Assembly: GCA_903842235.1 (NCBI GenBank)
Contig: CAIMLG010000025.1
Location: forward strand, 1-56,358
Direction: 5' to 3'
Length of the DNA stretch: 56,358 nt
Origin: an uncultured Verrucomicrobia subdivision 3 bacterium
GTDB taxonomy: Bacteria; Verrucomicrobiota; Verrucomicrobiia; Limisphaerales; UBA11358
In this document: positions 35,719-44,964 of the stretch, in pieces
Position numbering within the stretch: the first letter of the stretch is position 1
Layout of the letters: the number at the start of each line of letters is the position of its first letter
Program-made: the position numbers and the translations under genes
Notes under the pieces: generated by a model
Seen by the model: only the letters and a program-made list of their open reading frames with translations
What the model was told of the DNA's origin: nothing
The model's database searches: none

Positions 35719-38700
35719 ATGTCAAGAAACCTAAAATTCAAGGCCGCCGCTGCTGCGATATCGGGTGTCTTTTTGCTCAATTTCGTCATCGCTGACGCTT
35801 CGGCAGCCGACAAGACCTGGTTCGGCACGGCGGCGAGTGGCGATGCCAACTGGAATACCGGGGGCAACTGGAGTGGCGGCACGGCGCCCGCCAACGCCAA
35901 CAACCTGATTTTCAGCGGGGCTAACCGTCAAAAAAATACCAACAATCTCAGCAGCCTTACGGTTGGCTGGCTCCAGTTCGCCAATGGCGGCTTCACGCTC
36001 CAAGGCAATGCCCTGACCGTGAGTCCGTCCACCAGCGGCCTGTTTACCAACGGGGCGGGGAACAACACGATTGCGGTGGACCTGAATCTGGTGCCGGCCA
36101 ATAAGACTTGGAGCATTGCGGCTGGTTCCGAACTGCGGTTGGCGGGGGCGGTGACCAATGCTGCCACCTCGAATCCCCTGATCATCCTGGTCGGGGGCGG
36201 CACGTTACGGGTTACGAGCACCAATTTCCGAACCGGCCGGCTAATCACGGCCAACAGCGGGACGGTGATCGTGGATGGCGGTTGGTTGGACGGCTCGAAC
36301 GACGGTTTCCGATTTATGCCCGGCAGCGGTCAGACGGTAACCTGCCAAATTACCAATAACGGAACGTTGCGGATTGGTGGCGGTGGTAATTTCCGGCTAG
36401 GTTATGCCGGCTCCGCGTCCGGTAGTTCCAGCCAGATGTTTCTCGCTTCGGGCACCTTGGATCTTTATGGCTCCGGCACGGGCGGCAATATTTATGTCGG
36501 GGAGACCGCCGGCGCGGGGTCGGCCTTCCATCAGAACGGTGGCTTGGTCTGGTGCAGCGGGACGGGCGGAAATACCGTGACCATTGGGGCGGTGGCCGGC
36601 GCGGAGGGCACCTACAACTTGAATGGGGGAATCCTGCGGGTCGGGCAAATCAAACCGGGCAGCGTCAGTGCGGCCACTGCGGTCTTCAATTTCAACGGAG
36701 GCACGCTGATGCCGATTGCCAGTTCAACCACCTTTTTCGAAGGCTTGCAGGCCGCCCATGTTCAGAACGGTGGGGCGGTGATTGATACGGCGAACTGGGA
36801 CATCACGATCGGGCAGAATATGACGGCGGCGGGCAACGGTGGCTTGACCAAATTGGGCGCGGGCACGTTAACCTTGAGTGGCGATAACACCTATAGCGGC
36901 AATACGGTGGTTAGCAACGGAACCCTGGCCGTGACGGGCTTGCTTTCGGGCGGAGGTTTGGTGAATGTCGCCGGCGGGAAATTGGGAGGCGATGGCTGGA
37001 TTGATGGTTCGGTCATGGTGCAGTCCACCGGGCTGTTGGCTCCGGCCACGGCAACCGTTAACACCCTGACCGTGACGGGTAATCTGACGCTCTCTGGCGG
37101 GGTGCTCCTGACCGTGGATAAGGCGCAAACGCCAACGAATGATTTCGTGTCGGTCGGCGGGGCGATCACTTGCCCGCAGCCGGTGACGGTAACGATCACC
37201 AACCTTGGACCGGCTTATGCCGTGGGCGATCGCTTCCAATTTTTCAACCAGGCGTTGTCGGGTGCCGGTGCGGTTTCCCTTTCGCCCGCCGCCCCCGGCG
37301 CGGGGATGGCTTGGACCAACCGGCTGGCGTTGGATGGTTCCGTGGGAATTATCGCGGCCCCCATCCTGCCGACGCCGGCGGATTTGATTGGTTTGACCTT
37401 AAGCGGTGGAACCCTGTTCCCGGCGTTTAATTCCAATGTGCTGAGTTATGTGGCCAGCGTGGCTTACCCCAATACCGCCATCACCTTGACCCCCACCGCA
37501 GCGAATCCCGGCGCCACGATTGAGGTGATTGGTAGCGGGGTGACGCAGGTTGTCGCCTCCGGCGCCGCCAGCCCTCCGGTGGCGCTCCGGCCCGGCCCCA
37601 ACGTGATTGATGTGCGGGTCACTGCGCCGGACGGCTCGATCACCAAAGACTTCATCGTCAATCTGACGCGCACCCCGCCGAACGTCATTGTGATCCTGGC
37701 GGATGATCAGGGGTTTTCGGATTGGGGCTGTTACGGCAGTGAGATTCCCACGCCGAATCTCGATCGTTTGGCCGCCGGCGGCTTGCGGCTGCGCCAGTTT
37801 TACAATACCGCGCGCTGCAGCACCACGCGCTGCGCGCTGCTGACCGGCCTTTACACGCATCAAGTGGCGGATAATCCGGCGCAGTCGCTGCCCAATTTGC
37901 GGAATGACAACAATGTGACCATTGCCGAATTGCTGAAAGCCAACGGCTATCGCACCTACATGTCTGGCAAATGGCATTTGGGCAACGGGAATTTGCTGCC
38001 GGAATCGCGGGGCTTCGATCAGGTCTGGCGGTATGCGAATGGCACCTCGCACAGCGAAGATAATTGGACCCCCAGCGCCTACACCTTGGTTTCGTCGAAC
38101 GGCGAGGTGACCAACCGGACCTACGGCGCCGGGCAATTTTATCAGACCGATGTCTTGGGCGATTACGCTGTGGATTTTGTGGATAACGACTTGGTGACCC
38201 ATGCCGATGGCAAACCCTTCTTTCTCTACCTGGCTTTTGGCGCGGCGCATTTTCCGATTCAGGCGCCCAAGACTTGGGCGGATACCAATGTGCCGGTGTA
38301 TGCCCGTGGGTGGGATTACCTCCGCAACTGGCGCTACACCAATATGCTGGCCCAAGGGGTGATCGATGCGCGCTATGGCTTGTCGCCTAATGAGGGCACG
38401 GCGCCCTGGAGCAGTGTTCCCGCGGAAGTAATTTTGCCATGGGATTCGCTGAGCGCCGCCCGCCAGGCGGACTTGGCCCGGCGCATGGCGATTTATGCGG
38501 CCATGGTGCAAAAGATGGATGGCAACATTGGTCGCGTGGTGGAACGGTTGCGCCAACTCGGCCAATTGGATAACACGCTGATGTTCGTCCTGTCCGACAA
38601 CGGCGGCAATCATGAAGGCGGGGTCTATGGGTTGACGGGCAGCACCTCCAATGCGCAACCGCTCACGGGAACGGCGTTGGACAACATGGGCTTGAGCGGC

Positions 38701-40434
38701 CAAAGCACCATTTATCTGGGGGGCGGCTGGGCGCACGTCAGCAATACGCCATTCCGCCTGTATAAACATTACAATCACGGCGGCGGCCACCGCACGCCGC
38801 TTATCCTGCACTGGCCGCAGGGGCTGACGCGCACCAATCAATGGGATGACCAGACCGGGCATCTCATTGATATCATGGCCACCATCGTGGATGCGACCGG
38901 CGCGAGCTATCCCACCCAGTTCAATAACCATGTGGTGTTGCCGCTGGAAGGCCAAAGCCTCAAGCCCTTGTTCGCTAGCACCCCGACCAATGTCGCCCGC
39001 TCGTTGGGTTTCGAGCATGAAAGTAATCGGGCCTGGATCAGCGGCAGCTGGAAGTTCGTGACCAAGAGTTTCCCCCTCGTCACGGGCACTTCACCGACCG
39101 ATGAATTGGAGCTTTACGATCTGAGCAAAGACCCTTCGGAAATGACCAATCTGGCCTCTCTCCAGCCCGGGCTCCTGAGCCAAACGATGACCCATTGGAA
39201 CGCGTGGGCGGCCCGCGTGGGCGTGCCGTCCGCCCGGTTCCTTACGGTCAATACCAATGTGGCCGCGCTGGTGCCGGCGACGAATGCCAGCGATTTGTTC
39301 GTGGATACCTTTAACCGGCCCAACCAGGTAAAGCTCGATGCCAGCGCCGTCGGCCTGTGGGGCTCGCGGGTGCCGCCCATCGGGGTGAACGCGGCGTATT
39401 ATGAGGGTTTTGAGGGGAGCGGTTCCTCCTCCAACCTCGAAGTGCTCAACCACACGCTTTATAAAGCCGTTGGCGGCATGATTGAGAGCGGCCTCATGCA
39501 TAACTTCACCGGGCCGGACATTGCGGCGGCCGGCGGCTTCAGCGTTGAATTAACGGTGCAGGAAATCAACAGTGACACCACGGACTCCTCGAACCGGTAT
39601 GCCGGTTTTGGCGTGGGCCTGGCCCAAACGGAAGCGGCGGCGGGGGGCGACATCAGTGATCCGTCCGGGATCATTTTCCGGGGCAAGCAAGGCAATAATG
39701 TCGGCGCGGCGGATTTTTTTGTCGAGCTGGACCTGGACGGCAACGTGAAGGTTTGGAACGATGGCGCGCTGCTTGAAATCATTTATGTCGGCCAGAATCG
39801 CGGGACTCTGACCGCCAGCTTTGCGTGTGCTGGGTTCACCACCAATGACCCGGTCGCAGTCACGGTGTTCTTCAACGGGCAGCCGCTGGACATCAACTCG
39901 GCCGACCCCAACTCCATCAGCCGGACTTTTCATTGGGATCGCGACGACAGCAACTACATCGGCTTCAGCGCCCGGGCCGCAAGCTATGTCCAAATGGATA
40001 ATTTGGGCATCCGCAAGCTGCCGGTAACCGGCGATCTGGCCATCAATTATGCCCTGCGGCATGGCTTGTCGGGCGCGGATACGGATCCCGATGCCGATCC
40101 GGATGGCGACGGGATCAGCAATTTTGGGGAATGGGCTTTTGGCGCTGATCCGGTCGCTGCTGATCGGTCCACCGCCACCGTCAAGGGCACTTTGATGACG
40201 CCGGCGCATGATTTTCAATTTGATTTCCAGCGCCTGAGCCAGGCCGCAAGTTATGGCGTGCACTACCGCTACTTTGTGTCGGATGATTTGAAGACTTGGT
40301 TGGAAACCACGCCTGTCGAAGCCGATGTGGCATCGAATGAGGATAATCCGGGTTATGAAATCGTGACGCTGCAACTGCCGGCAGCCGCCCTCGTTGGAAA
40401 AACCCAATTATTTCTTCGCGTGCTCGCTGAGTAG
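35719..40434 (+). CDS. Beta-strand-repeat protein fused to a sulfatase with variant CSTTR active site
   Basis: The protein has 1571 residues from the ATG at 35719 (a TTG two codons earlier is less likely), with a signal peptide ending near ASA-ADK. Domain order: beta-helix-like scaffold (~30-430) paralogous to the N-terminus of the 25351 gene, one autotransporter-associated repeat (LGAGTLTLSGDNTYSGN), cadherin-like beta-sandwich (~555-650), sulfatase (~655-1160: NVIVILADDQGFSDWGCYGS, GKWHLG, DNGG), LamG-like region, a TSP3-like calcium segment (DTDPDADPDGDGISNFGEWA), and a C-terminal module ending LFLRVLAE. The formylglycine site reads C700-S-T-T-R instead of CxPxR or CxAxR. It probably desulfates a polysaccharide while held by its scaffold, if the variant site is matured. 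Confidence 0.85.
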   Translation: MSRNLKFKAAAAAISGVFLLNFVIADASAADKTWFGTAASGDANWNTGGNWSGGTAPANANNLIFSGANRQKNTNNLSSLTVGWLQFANGGFTLQGNALTVSPSTSGLFTNGAGNNTIAVDLNLVPANKTWSIAAGSELRLAGAVTNAATSNPLIILVGGGTLRVTSTNFRTGRLITANSGTVIVDGGWLDGSNDGFRFMPGSGQTVTCQITNNGTLRIGGGGNFRLGYAGSASGSSSQMFLASGTLDLYGSGTGGNIYVGETAGAGSAFHQNGGLVWCSGTGGNTVTIGAVAGAEGTYNLNGGILRVGQIKPGSVSAATAVFNFNGGTLMPIASSTTFFEGLQAAHVQNGGAVIDTANWDITIGQNMTAAGNGGLTKLGAGTLTLSGDNTYSGNTVVSNGTLAVTGLLSGGGLVNVAGGKLGGDGWIDGSVMVQSTGLLAPATATVNTLTVTGNLTLSGGVLLTVDKAQTPTNDFVSVGGAITCPQPVTVTITNLGPAYAVGDRFQFFNQALSGAGAVSLSPAAPGAGMAWTNRLALDGSVGIIAAPILPTPADLIGLTLSGGTLFPAFNSNVLSYVASVAYPNTAITLTPTAANPGATIEVIGSGVTQVVASGAASPPVALRPGPNVIDVRVTAPDGSITKDFIVNLTRTPPNVIVILADDQGFSDWGCYGSEIPTPNLDRLAAGGLRLRQFYNTARCSTTRCALLTGLYTHQVADNPAQSLPNLRNDNNVTIAELLKANGYRTYMSGKWHLGNGNLLPESRGFDQVWRYANGTSHSEDNWTPSAYTLVSSNGEVTNRTYGAGQFYQTDVLGDYAVDFVDNDLVTHADGKPFFLYLAFGAAHFPIQAPKTWADTNVPVYARGWDYLRNWRYTNMLAQGVIDARYGLSPNEGTAPWSSVPAEVILPWDSLSAARQADLARRMAIYAAMVQKMDGNIGRVVERLRQLGQLDNTLMFVLSDNGGNHEGGVYGLTGSTSNAQPLTGTALDNMGLSGQSTIYLGGGWAHVSNTPFRLYKHYNHGGGHRTPLILHWPQGLTRTNQWDDQTGHLIDIMATIVDATGASYPTQFNNHVVLPLEGQSLKPLFASTPTNVARSLGFEHESNRAWISGSWKFVTKSFPLVTGTSPTDELELYDLSKDPSEMTNLASLQPGLLSQTMTHWNAWAARVGVPSARFLTVNTNVAALVPATNASDLFVDTFNRPNQVKLDASAVGLWGSRVPPIGVNAAYYEGFEGSGSSSNLEVLNHTLYKAVGGMIESGLMHNFTGPDIAAAGGFSVELTVQEINSDTTDSSNRYAGFGVGLAQTEAAAGGDISDPSGIIFRGKQGNNVGAADFFVELDLDGNVKVWNDGALLEIIYVGQNRGTLTASFACAGFTTNDPVAVTVFFNGQPLDINSADPNSISRTFHWDRDDSNYIGFSARAASYVQMDNLGIRKLPVTGDLAINYALRHGLSGADTDPDADPDGDGISNFGEWAFGADPVAADRSTATVKGTLMTPAHDFQFDFQRLSQAASYGVHYRYFVSDDLKTWLETTPVEADVASNEDNPGYEIVTLQLPAAALVGKTQLFLRVLAE

Positions 40435-40473
40435 TCCAGTGTTAAGCTTGTGGCGAACCTCACTCTTGCATTT

Positions 40474-42012
40474 ATGAAAATCATCGCGCGTTCTTGCTTT
40501 TTCCTGCTGGCGGCCGGGCTTGGGTTGGCTCACGCCGCCCCGGCCGCGGTGCCATCCCCCAATGTGGTCTTCATTCTTTGCGACGATCTGGGCTATGGCG
40601 ACGTGCATTATCTGAATCCTGAACGGGGCAAAATTCCGACGCCCAACATGGACCGGTTGGGCGCGGAAGGCGTGGCCTTTACCGATTGCCACACCAGCTC
40701 CTCGGTCTGCACGCCCTCCCGCTACAGCATTCTGACGGGCCGGTATAGCTGGCGTTCGCGCCTGCAAAAAGGCGTGCTGGGCGGAGCCGGGGAACCGTTG
40801 GTCGCCCCGGGCCGGTTGACGGTGGCCGCGCTGCTGAAACAGCACGGTTATCTGACGGCCGCCCTGGGCAAGTGGCACCTCGGCCTGCAATACAATCCCA
40901 AGGATTACACCCAGCCGATCACCGACGGCCCGCGGCAACACGGCTTTGATTATTTCTTTGGCATCTCGGCTTCGCTCGACATGGCCCCGTATGTGTTTAT
41001 CGAAAACGATCATTTCACCGCGATTCCCAGTGCCACCAAGAAATTCGCCTCGTTCCTATACGGAATAAATCCCCGGCCCGGGCCCGGGCAGGCCGGCCCC
41101 GCCGCGCCGGATTTTGAGGCGGTGGACGTGCTGCCCAAGCTCACGGGCAAGGCCGTGGATTACATTAGCCAACGGGGCGCGGACAAAAAGCCCTTTTTCC
41201 TCTATGTGGCGCTGCCGTCGCCGCACACGCCGCTGGTGCCCACCAAGGAATGGCAGGGCAAAAGCGGCCTGGGAGTTTATGGCGATTATGTCATGGAAAC
41301 GGATTGGGCCTTGGGCGAAGTGCTCCAAGCCCTCCGGCGCGCCGGGTTGGAGACCAACACGGTGGTCATGTTTACCAGCGACAATGGTTGTGCGCCTTAT
41401 GCCGGGGTGACCGAGTTGGAAGCGCAAGGGCATTTTCCCAGCGCGCAATTCCGGGGTTACAAGGCGGACATCTGGGAGGGCGGTCATCGGGTTCCGTTTC
41501 TGGTGCGCTGGCCGGGCAAAATCCAGGCCGGCGGTCATAGCGCCCAACTGGCGTGCCTGAGCGACTTGCTGGCGACCAGTGCCGAACTCGTGGGCGAGAA
41601 GTTGCCCGACAACGCGGGGGAAGATTCGGTCAGTCTTTTGCCCGCCCTGTTGGGCACAGACCAAGCCCCGCTGCATGAAGCCTTGGTGCACCACAGCAAC
41701 AACGGTCGCTTTGCCATCCGGCAGGGTAATTGGAAACTGGAGCTGTGTCCCGGCTCCGGTGGTTGGGCGGCGCCCACCGATCCCAATGCGCTCAAGCAAG
41801 GGCTCCCCGCCCTGCAGCTTTACAATATGCACGATGACATTGGCGAACGCGTCAACCTACAGGCCCAGGATGCCGAGCTCGTCACCCGTTTGACGAAGCT
41901 GCTGGAAAAAATTGTGGCCGACGGCCGCAGCACGCCGGGCGCCCCGCAAACGAACGATGTGCCGGTGGATATTTGGAAGGCGCAAGGGGATCCGAATGGA
42001 AAATCCGGCTAA
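40474..42012 (+). CDS. Secreted arylsulfatase-type sulfatase (CTPSR)
   Basis: The start is set at the ATG at 40474 (MKIIARSCFFLLAAGLGLAH), which gives a signal peptide. The frame opens 24 bp earlier at a TTG-like position. The 512-residue type I sulfatase has NVVFILCDDLGYGDVHY (metal-binding DD), the canonical formylglycine motif C79-T-P-S-R followed by YSILTGRY, LGKWHLG, PFFLYVALPSPHTP and TSDNGCAPYAG. All expected active-site residues are present. It removes sulfate esters from glycan outside the cytoplasm, and needs a formylglycine-generating enzyme or anSME encoded elsewhere. It starts 39 bp after the giant sulfatase fusion and is followed after 31 bp by the beta-helix gene. Confidence 0.92.
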   Translation: MKIIARSCFFLLAAGLGLAHAAPAAVPSPNVVFILCDDLGYGDVHYLNPERGKIPTPNMDRLGAEGVAFTDCHTSSSVCTPSRYSILTGRYSWRSRLQKGVLGGAGEPLVAPGRLTVAALLKQHGYLTAALGKWHLGLQYNPKDYTQPITDGPRQHGFDYFFGISASLDMAPYVFIENDHFTAIPSATKKFASFLYGINPRPGPGQAGPAAPDFEAVDVLPKLTGKAVDYISQRGADKKPFFLYVALPSPHTPLVPTKEWQGKSGLGVYGDYVMETDWALGEVLQALRRAGLETNTVVMFTSDNGCAPYAGVTELEAQGHFPSAQFRGYKADIWEGGHRVPFLVRWPGKIQAGGHSAQLACLSDLLATSAELVGEKLPDNAGEDSVSLLPALLGTDQAPLHEALVHHSNNGRFAIRQGNWKLELCPGSGGWAAPTDPNALKQGLPALQLYNMHDDIGERVNLQAQDAELVTRLTKLLEKIVADGRSTPGAPQTNDVPVDIWKAQGDPNGKSG

Positions 42013-42043
42013 AATCCCTGAATATCCAATCGTTATAGGTCCC

Positions 42044-43666
42044 ATGCGCAACGCTTGTCTAAGGACTATATTTTTGTTTTTTCTCGCTGGAAATGACAAC
42101 GCTTTATTAGCGAGAGGTATTGAAGTCGCTTCCAGCGAATCTCCAAACCAAACGGTTATCCAGACGGCCATTGAAAAAGCCTCGGACGGTGATGTCCTTC
42201 ATATCCAGCGGGGGGTCTATCGCGAATGTATTGTCATCAATAAACGGGTGCAATTGGTGGGAGAAACGGGGGCGATCCTAGACCCGTCTCAACCTTTGCA
42301 ACCGGTCTGGCGGCCGGCGCCGGAAGTGGGCGCGGGCGTATATCGGACGGCGGTTGACCGCAAGCCGATGGCGCTGTGCCTCGAGGGGAAAATTCTGGCC
42401 GAACTGAATGCTCCGCGCGCCATCAAGCCAGGAGCCTGGAACTGGAAAACGTTGATGGCGTCAGGGCCGCCGCTGGGGGGATTCCAGTATATCCGGGCCT
42501 TGTGGATTTATCAGGACCAGGCCGTTTATCTGCATCTGGCCGAGAATGCCGATCCGCAACCCTTGGCCTGGAGCGTCATTTGGACCCGGGACCCGGTGGT
42601 GACCTTCCGCAAGGTTTCCGGCGCGTCCATCAAGGGGTTGACGCTCGCGCACGGGTTTGAGGGGGTTTCCTTTTTGGAGCAGACCAAGCAATGCGCGGTT
42701 TCCGGCTGCACCATTGGCCCTTGGGAAAAAAACGGCGTTGCAATTACAGCCGGTGCGGCGGATTGCTTGGTGGATAGCAACCAGATCTTTCGCGGGGCTT
42801 ACGAAGACTGGCGACCATTGGAAAACTCCAAAGCCCGTTACGAAGTCTGGCAGATCCACAAACAGGTCGGTTTTTATGACCGGGTTGGCGCTAATATCTT
42901 CCGGGCCGGAGCCAGCAATCGGGTTCACGCCAATCATATTTACGAAACCTTTGACGGCATTGATGTTGGGGATTACGCCGTCGAATCCCTGGACAAACCT
43001 TTGATCCGCCCCCAGGACGATGCAGGCACGGAAATTTCGGACAACCTCATCGAAGAAACCCGCGATTCCGGAATCGAACTGGGCGGAGGCTGCATCAACC
43101 TGCAGGTGCATCACAACACGCTACGCCATACGCACGGCGGCTTGCGCTACAAGCTGCCGCGCATCGGCCCAGTGTTTATCTATCGCAATCTCCTGGTGGA
43201 CGGAGCGCCGTGGAATATCTGGTATAGCCTGGATGATTCGCCCGCCGAGGGATACGTCTATCACAACACGGTGGTGGGTCGGGCGGCGGCCCTGGCTTAC
43301 AGCAGCTACGAAACCAGCCATGGAATTGGCGCGCCGCACTGGCATTACTACAACAATCTGCTGGCCACCAGCGGAGGATTTTTCAGTGATCACGGCACCA
43401 AAGCGCCGGTGAATTTCATTGCGGATTACAATCTCGTTACCGGCGGCGGCCAACCGTGGCCCCACGACCCCAGCCAGGAACCCCATGCCATTTATGTGAA
43501 GTCTTTTTCCTTTGGTCCGGATTATCATTTGCCACCAGACAGTCCGGCGATTGACAGCGGCAAGGATCTTTCGACGGCATTTCATGGCCAGCCCTTGCCG
43601 GGCTGTCCTCCGGGCTATTTTTCAGGCAGCGATCCTGACCTGGGCGCGTTTGAAACTGGCAAATAA
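42044..43666 (+). CDS. Secreted right-handed parallel beta-helix protein (polysaccharide lyase/hydrolase-like)
   Basis: The start is set at the ATG at 42044 (MRNACLRTIFLFFLAG), which has a signal-like segment. Upstream in-frame ATGs lie in the sulfatase coding region. The 540-residue protein begins with NQTVIQTAIEKASDGDVLHI and RGVYRECIVINKRVQLVGE, the DUF1565/pectate-lyase-like beta-helix entry. It continues with NHIYETFDGIDVGD, DNLIEETRDSGIELGG and HHNTLRHTHGG, typical beta-helix turns with exposed Asn/His. Proteins of this type include lyases and glycosidases of acidic polysaccharides. No specific family catalytic set is certain. It ends in LGAFETG, as is common in this group. It is placed between a sulfatase and an acetylesterase. 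Confidence 0.82.
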   Translation: MRNACLRTIFLFFLAGNDNALLARGIEVASSESPNQTVIQTAIEKASDGDVLHIQRGVYRECIVINKRVQLVGETGAILDPSQPLQPVWRPAPEVGAGVYRTAVDRKPMALCLEGKILAELNAPRAIKPGAWNWKTLMASGPPLGGFQYIRALWIYQDQAVYLHLAENADPQPLAWSVIWTRDPVVTFRKVSGASIKGLTLAHGFEGVSFLEQTKQCAVSGCTIGPWEKNGVAITAGAADCLVDSNQIFRGAYEDWRPLENSKARYEVWQIHKQVGFYDRVGANIFRAGASNRVHANHIYETFDGIDVGDYAVESLDKPLIRPQDDAGTEISDNLIEETRDSGIELGGGCINLQVHHNTLRHTHGGLRYKLPRIGPVFIYRNLLVDGAPWNIWYSLDDSPAEGYVYHNTVVGRAAALAYSSYETSHGIGAPHWHYYNNLLATSGGFFSDHGTKAPVNFIADYNLVTGGGQPWPHDPSQEPHAIYVKSFSFGPDYHLPPDSPAIDSGKDLSTAFHGQPLPGCPPGYFSGSDPDLGAFETGK

Positions 43667-43822
43667 AGTCGCGGTGGCGGATTCATTTTGGCAACCCGCA
43701 GCCAAACGGAAGATTTACCCCGCCAGTTTCAAGTTAAAACCTTCCTCGCCGACTATTTTGGAACAACTATGGATTAGTTTAAGCCTTGCCAAATTGCAAA
43801 ACTGGGAATTCAATGCTGCTTT

Positions 43823-44608
43823 ATGAAACCCGGTTCCATTGTTTTTACAATGCTCTACGCTCTGTCAGTTTTCGGGGTTTTGAGCCAGACGCAAACACCG
43901 GCACCCAATCCGAATTTTCATCTCTATCTTTTGATGGGTCAGTCCAATATGGCGGGCCGCGGAGCCGTGGATGCTGAAAGTAAAAACATGGATCCCCGCG
44001 TTCAAATGCTCACGAAGGAGCTCATCTGGAAAACGGCCGCCGATCCGGTGCATTTTGACAAACCGACGGCCGGGGTCGGCCCGGGCATGGCATTTGGCAA
44101 ACGAATGGCCGAGGTCAATCCCCAGGTTCGCATCGGTCTGATTCCCTGTGCGGTTGGGGGAACTTCCATCCAAGTCTGGAGGCCGGGAGCGGAGGACCCG
44201 GTTACCAAGACCCATCCCTACGACGACATGCTCAAACGGGTCCACGAGGCCCAAAAAGCTGGCGTCCTGAAAGGCATTATCTGGCATCAGGGCGAGGCTG
44301 ACCGCGGCGCAAGCGAAACCTACGGCCAAGCTTTGACTAGGCTGATCGAATTACTGCGCAAAGATCTCAATGCGCCGGAGGTGCCCTTCTTGGCCGGTGA
44401 GTTGTCGAGTTTTAATACCAACAACCAAGCCGCGACGGGAAAGTTTAATGGGGTGGTTCAAGGCTTGGCAAAGACGGTGAAAAACTACGCCTGCGCTTCG
44501 GTCGAGGGATTGGATCACAAAGGGGACCATTTGCACTACAATGCCGAATCTGCGCGCCGGCTCGGCAAACGGTATGCGGAAAAGATGATCGAGCTGCAAA
44601 ATCGTTAA
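43823..44608 (+). CDS. SASA-type carbohydrate acetylesterase
   Basis: The protein has 261 residues with a signal peptide (MKPGSIVFTMLYALSVFGVL). The sialate O-acetylesterase/SGNH fold is shown by LLMGQSNMAGRG (nucleophile Ser41), IGLIPCAVGGTSIQVW (oxyanion Gly), GIIWHQGEADRG, and the late DHKGDHLHYNAESARRLG with the catalytic Asp/His pair. It should remove O-acetyl groups from hemicellulose, mannan or sialic-acid-like glycans outside the cytoplasm. The length is short but complete for the family. A 156-bp gap without obvious signals separates it from the beta-helix gene. Confidence 0.9.
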   Translation: MKPGSIVFTMLYALSVFGVLSQTQTPAPNPNFHLYLLMGQSNMAGRGAVDAESKNMDPRVQMLTKELIWKTAADPVHFDKPTAGVGPGMAFGKRMAEVNPQVRIGLIPCAVGGTSIQVWRPGAEDPVTKTHPYDDMLKRVHEAQKAGVLKGIIWHQGEADRGASETYGQALTRLIELLRKDLNAPEVPFLAGELSSFNTNNQAATGKFNGVVQGLAKTVKNYACASVEGLDHKGDHLHYNAESARRLGKRYAEKMIELQNR

Positions 44609-44964
44609 ATCCGGGGATGGAAACCGACTGAATGGCCGAAGCCGTGTGAACGGGTTCTCTACTTTGTGGTTGGCAGGAATTTGCCATGGCCGGGTCAGGG
44701 CCCCGTGGCTGCGCCCGGGGACGGGCGCGCTCCGGATGCGGGCGGTGCCACCGAGCGACCACTGCCCACTCCGGCGTTCGGGTCTAATCCCAGCCCGCCG
44801 TGCGGCTGGGATCCCCGGCCCGAAACTGGGTTCGCTCCCGCGCCCGCCAGAAATGGCATGACAAAACCCGCCAAAATCTGGCCCCCAGCGAGCCGGAGGT
44901 GGTGAAACACTTGACGAAATTGGCGCTTGATTGGTGCCGGGCGTTGTCCTGAAATATCCCTTCA
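44609..44964. other. Gene-free interval with nested hairpin
   Basis: No convincing gene is present, although several frames are open because of the high GC. The main structure is a nested hairpin at 44777-44824. The GH43-like gene starts at 44965 without a recognisable ribosome site. Confidence 0.5.
44777..44824. repeat. Nested REP-like hairpin
   Basis: The outer arms TTCGGG (44777-44782) and CCCGAA (44819-44824) enclose a perfect 9-bp inner stem, ATCCCAGCC (44787-44795) with GGCTGGGAT (44804-44812), loop of 8. No U-tract follows, so a REP-like or regulatory RNA structure is more likely than a terminator. Confidence 0.5.
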
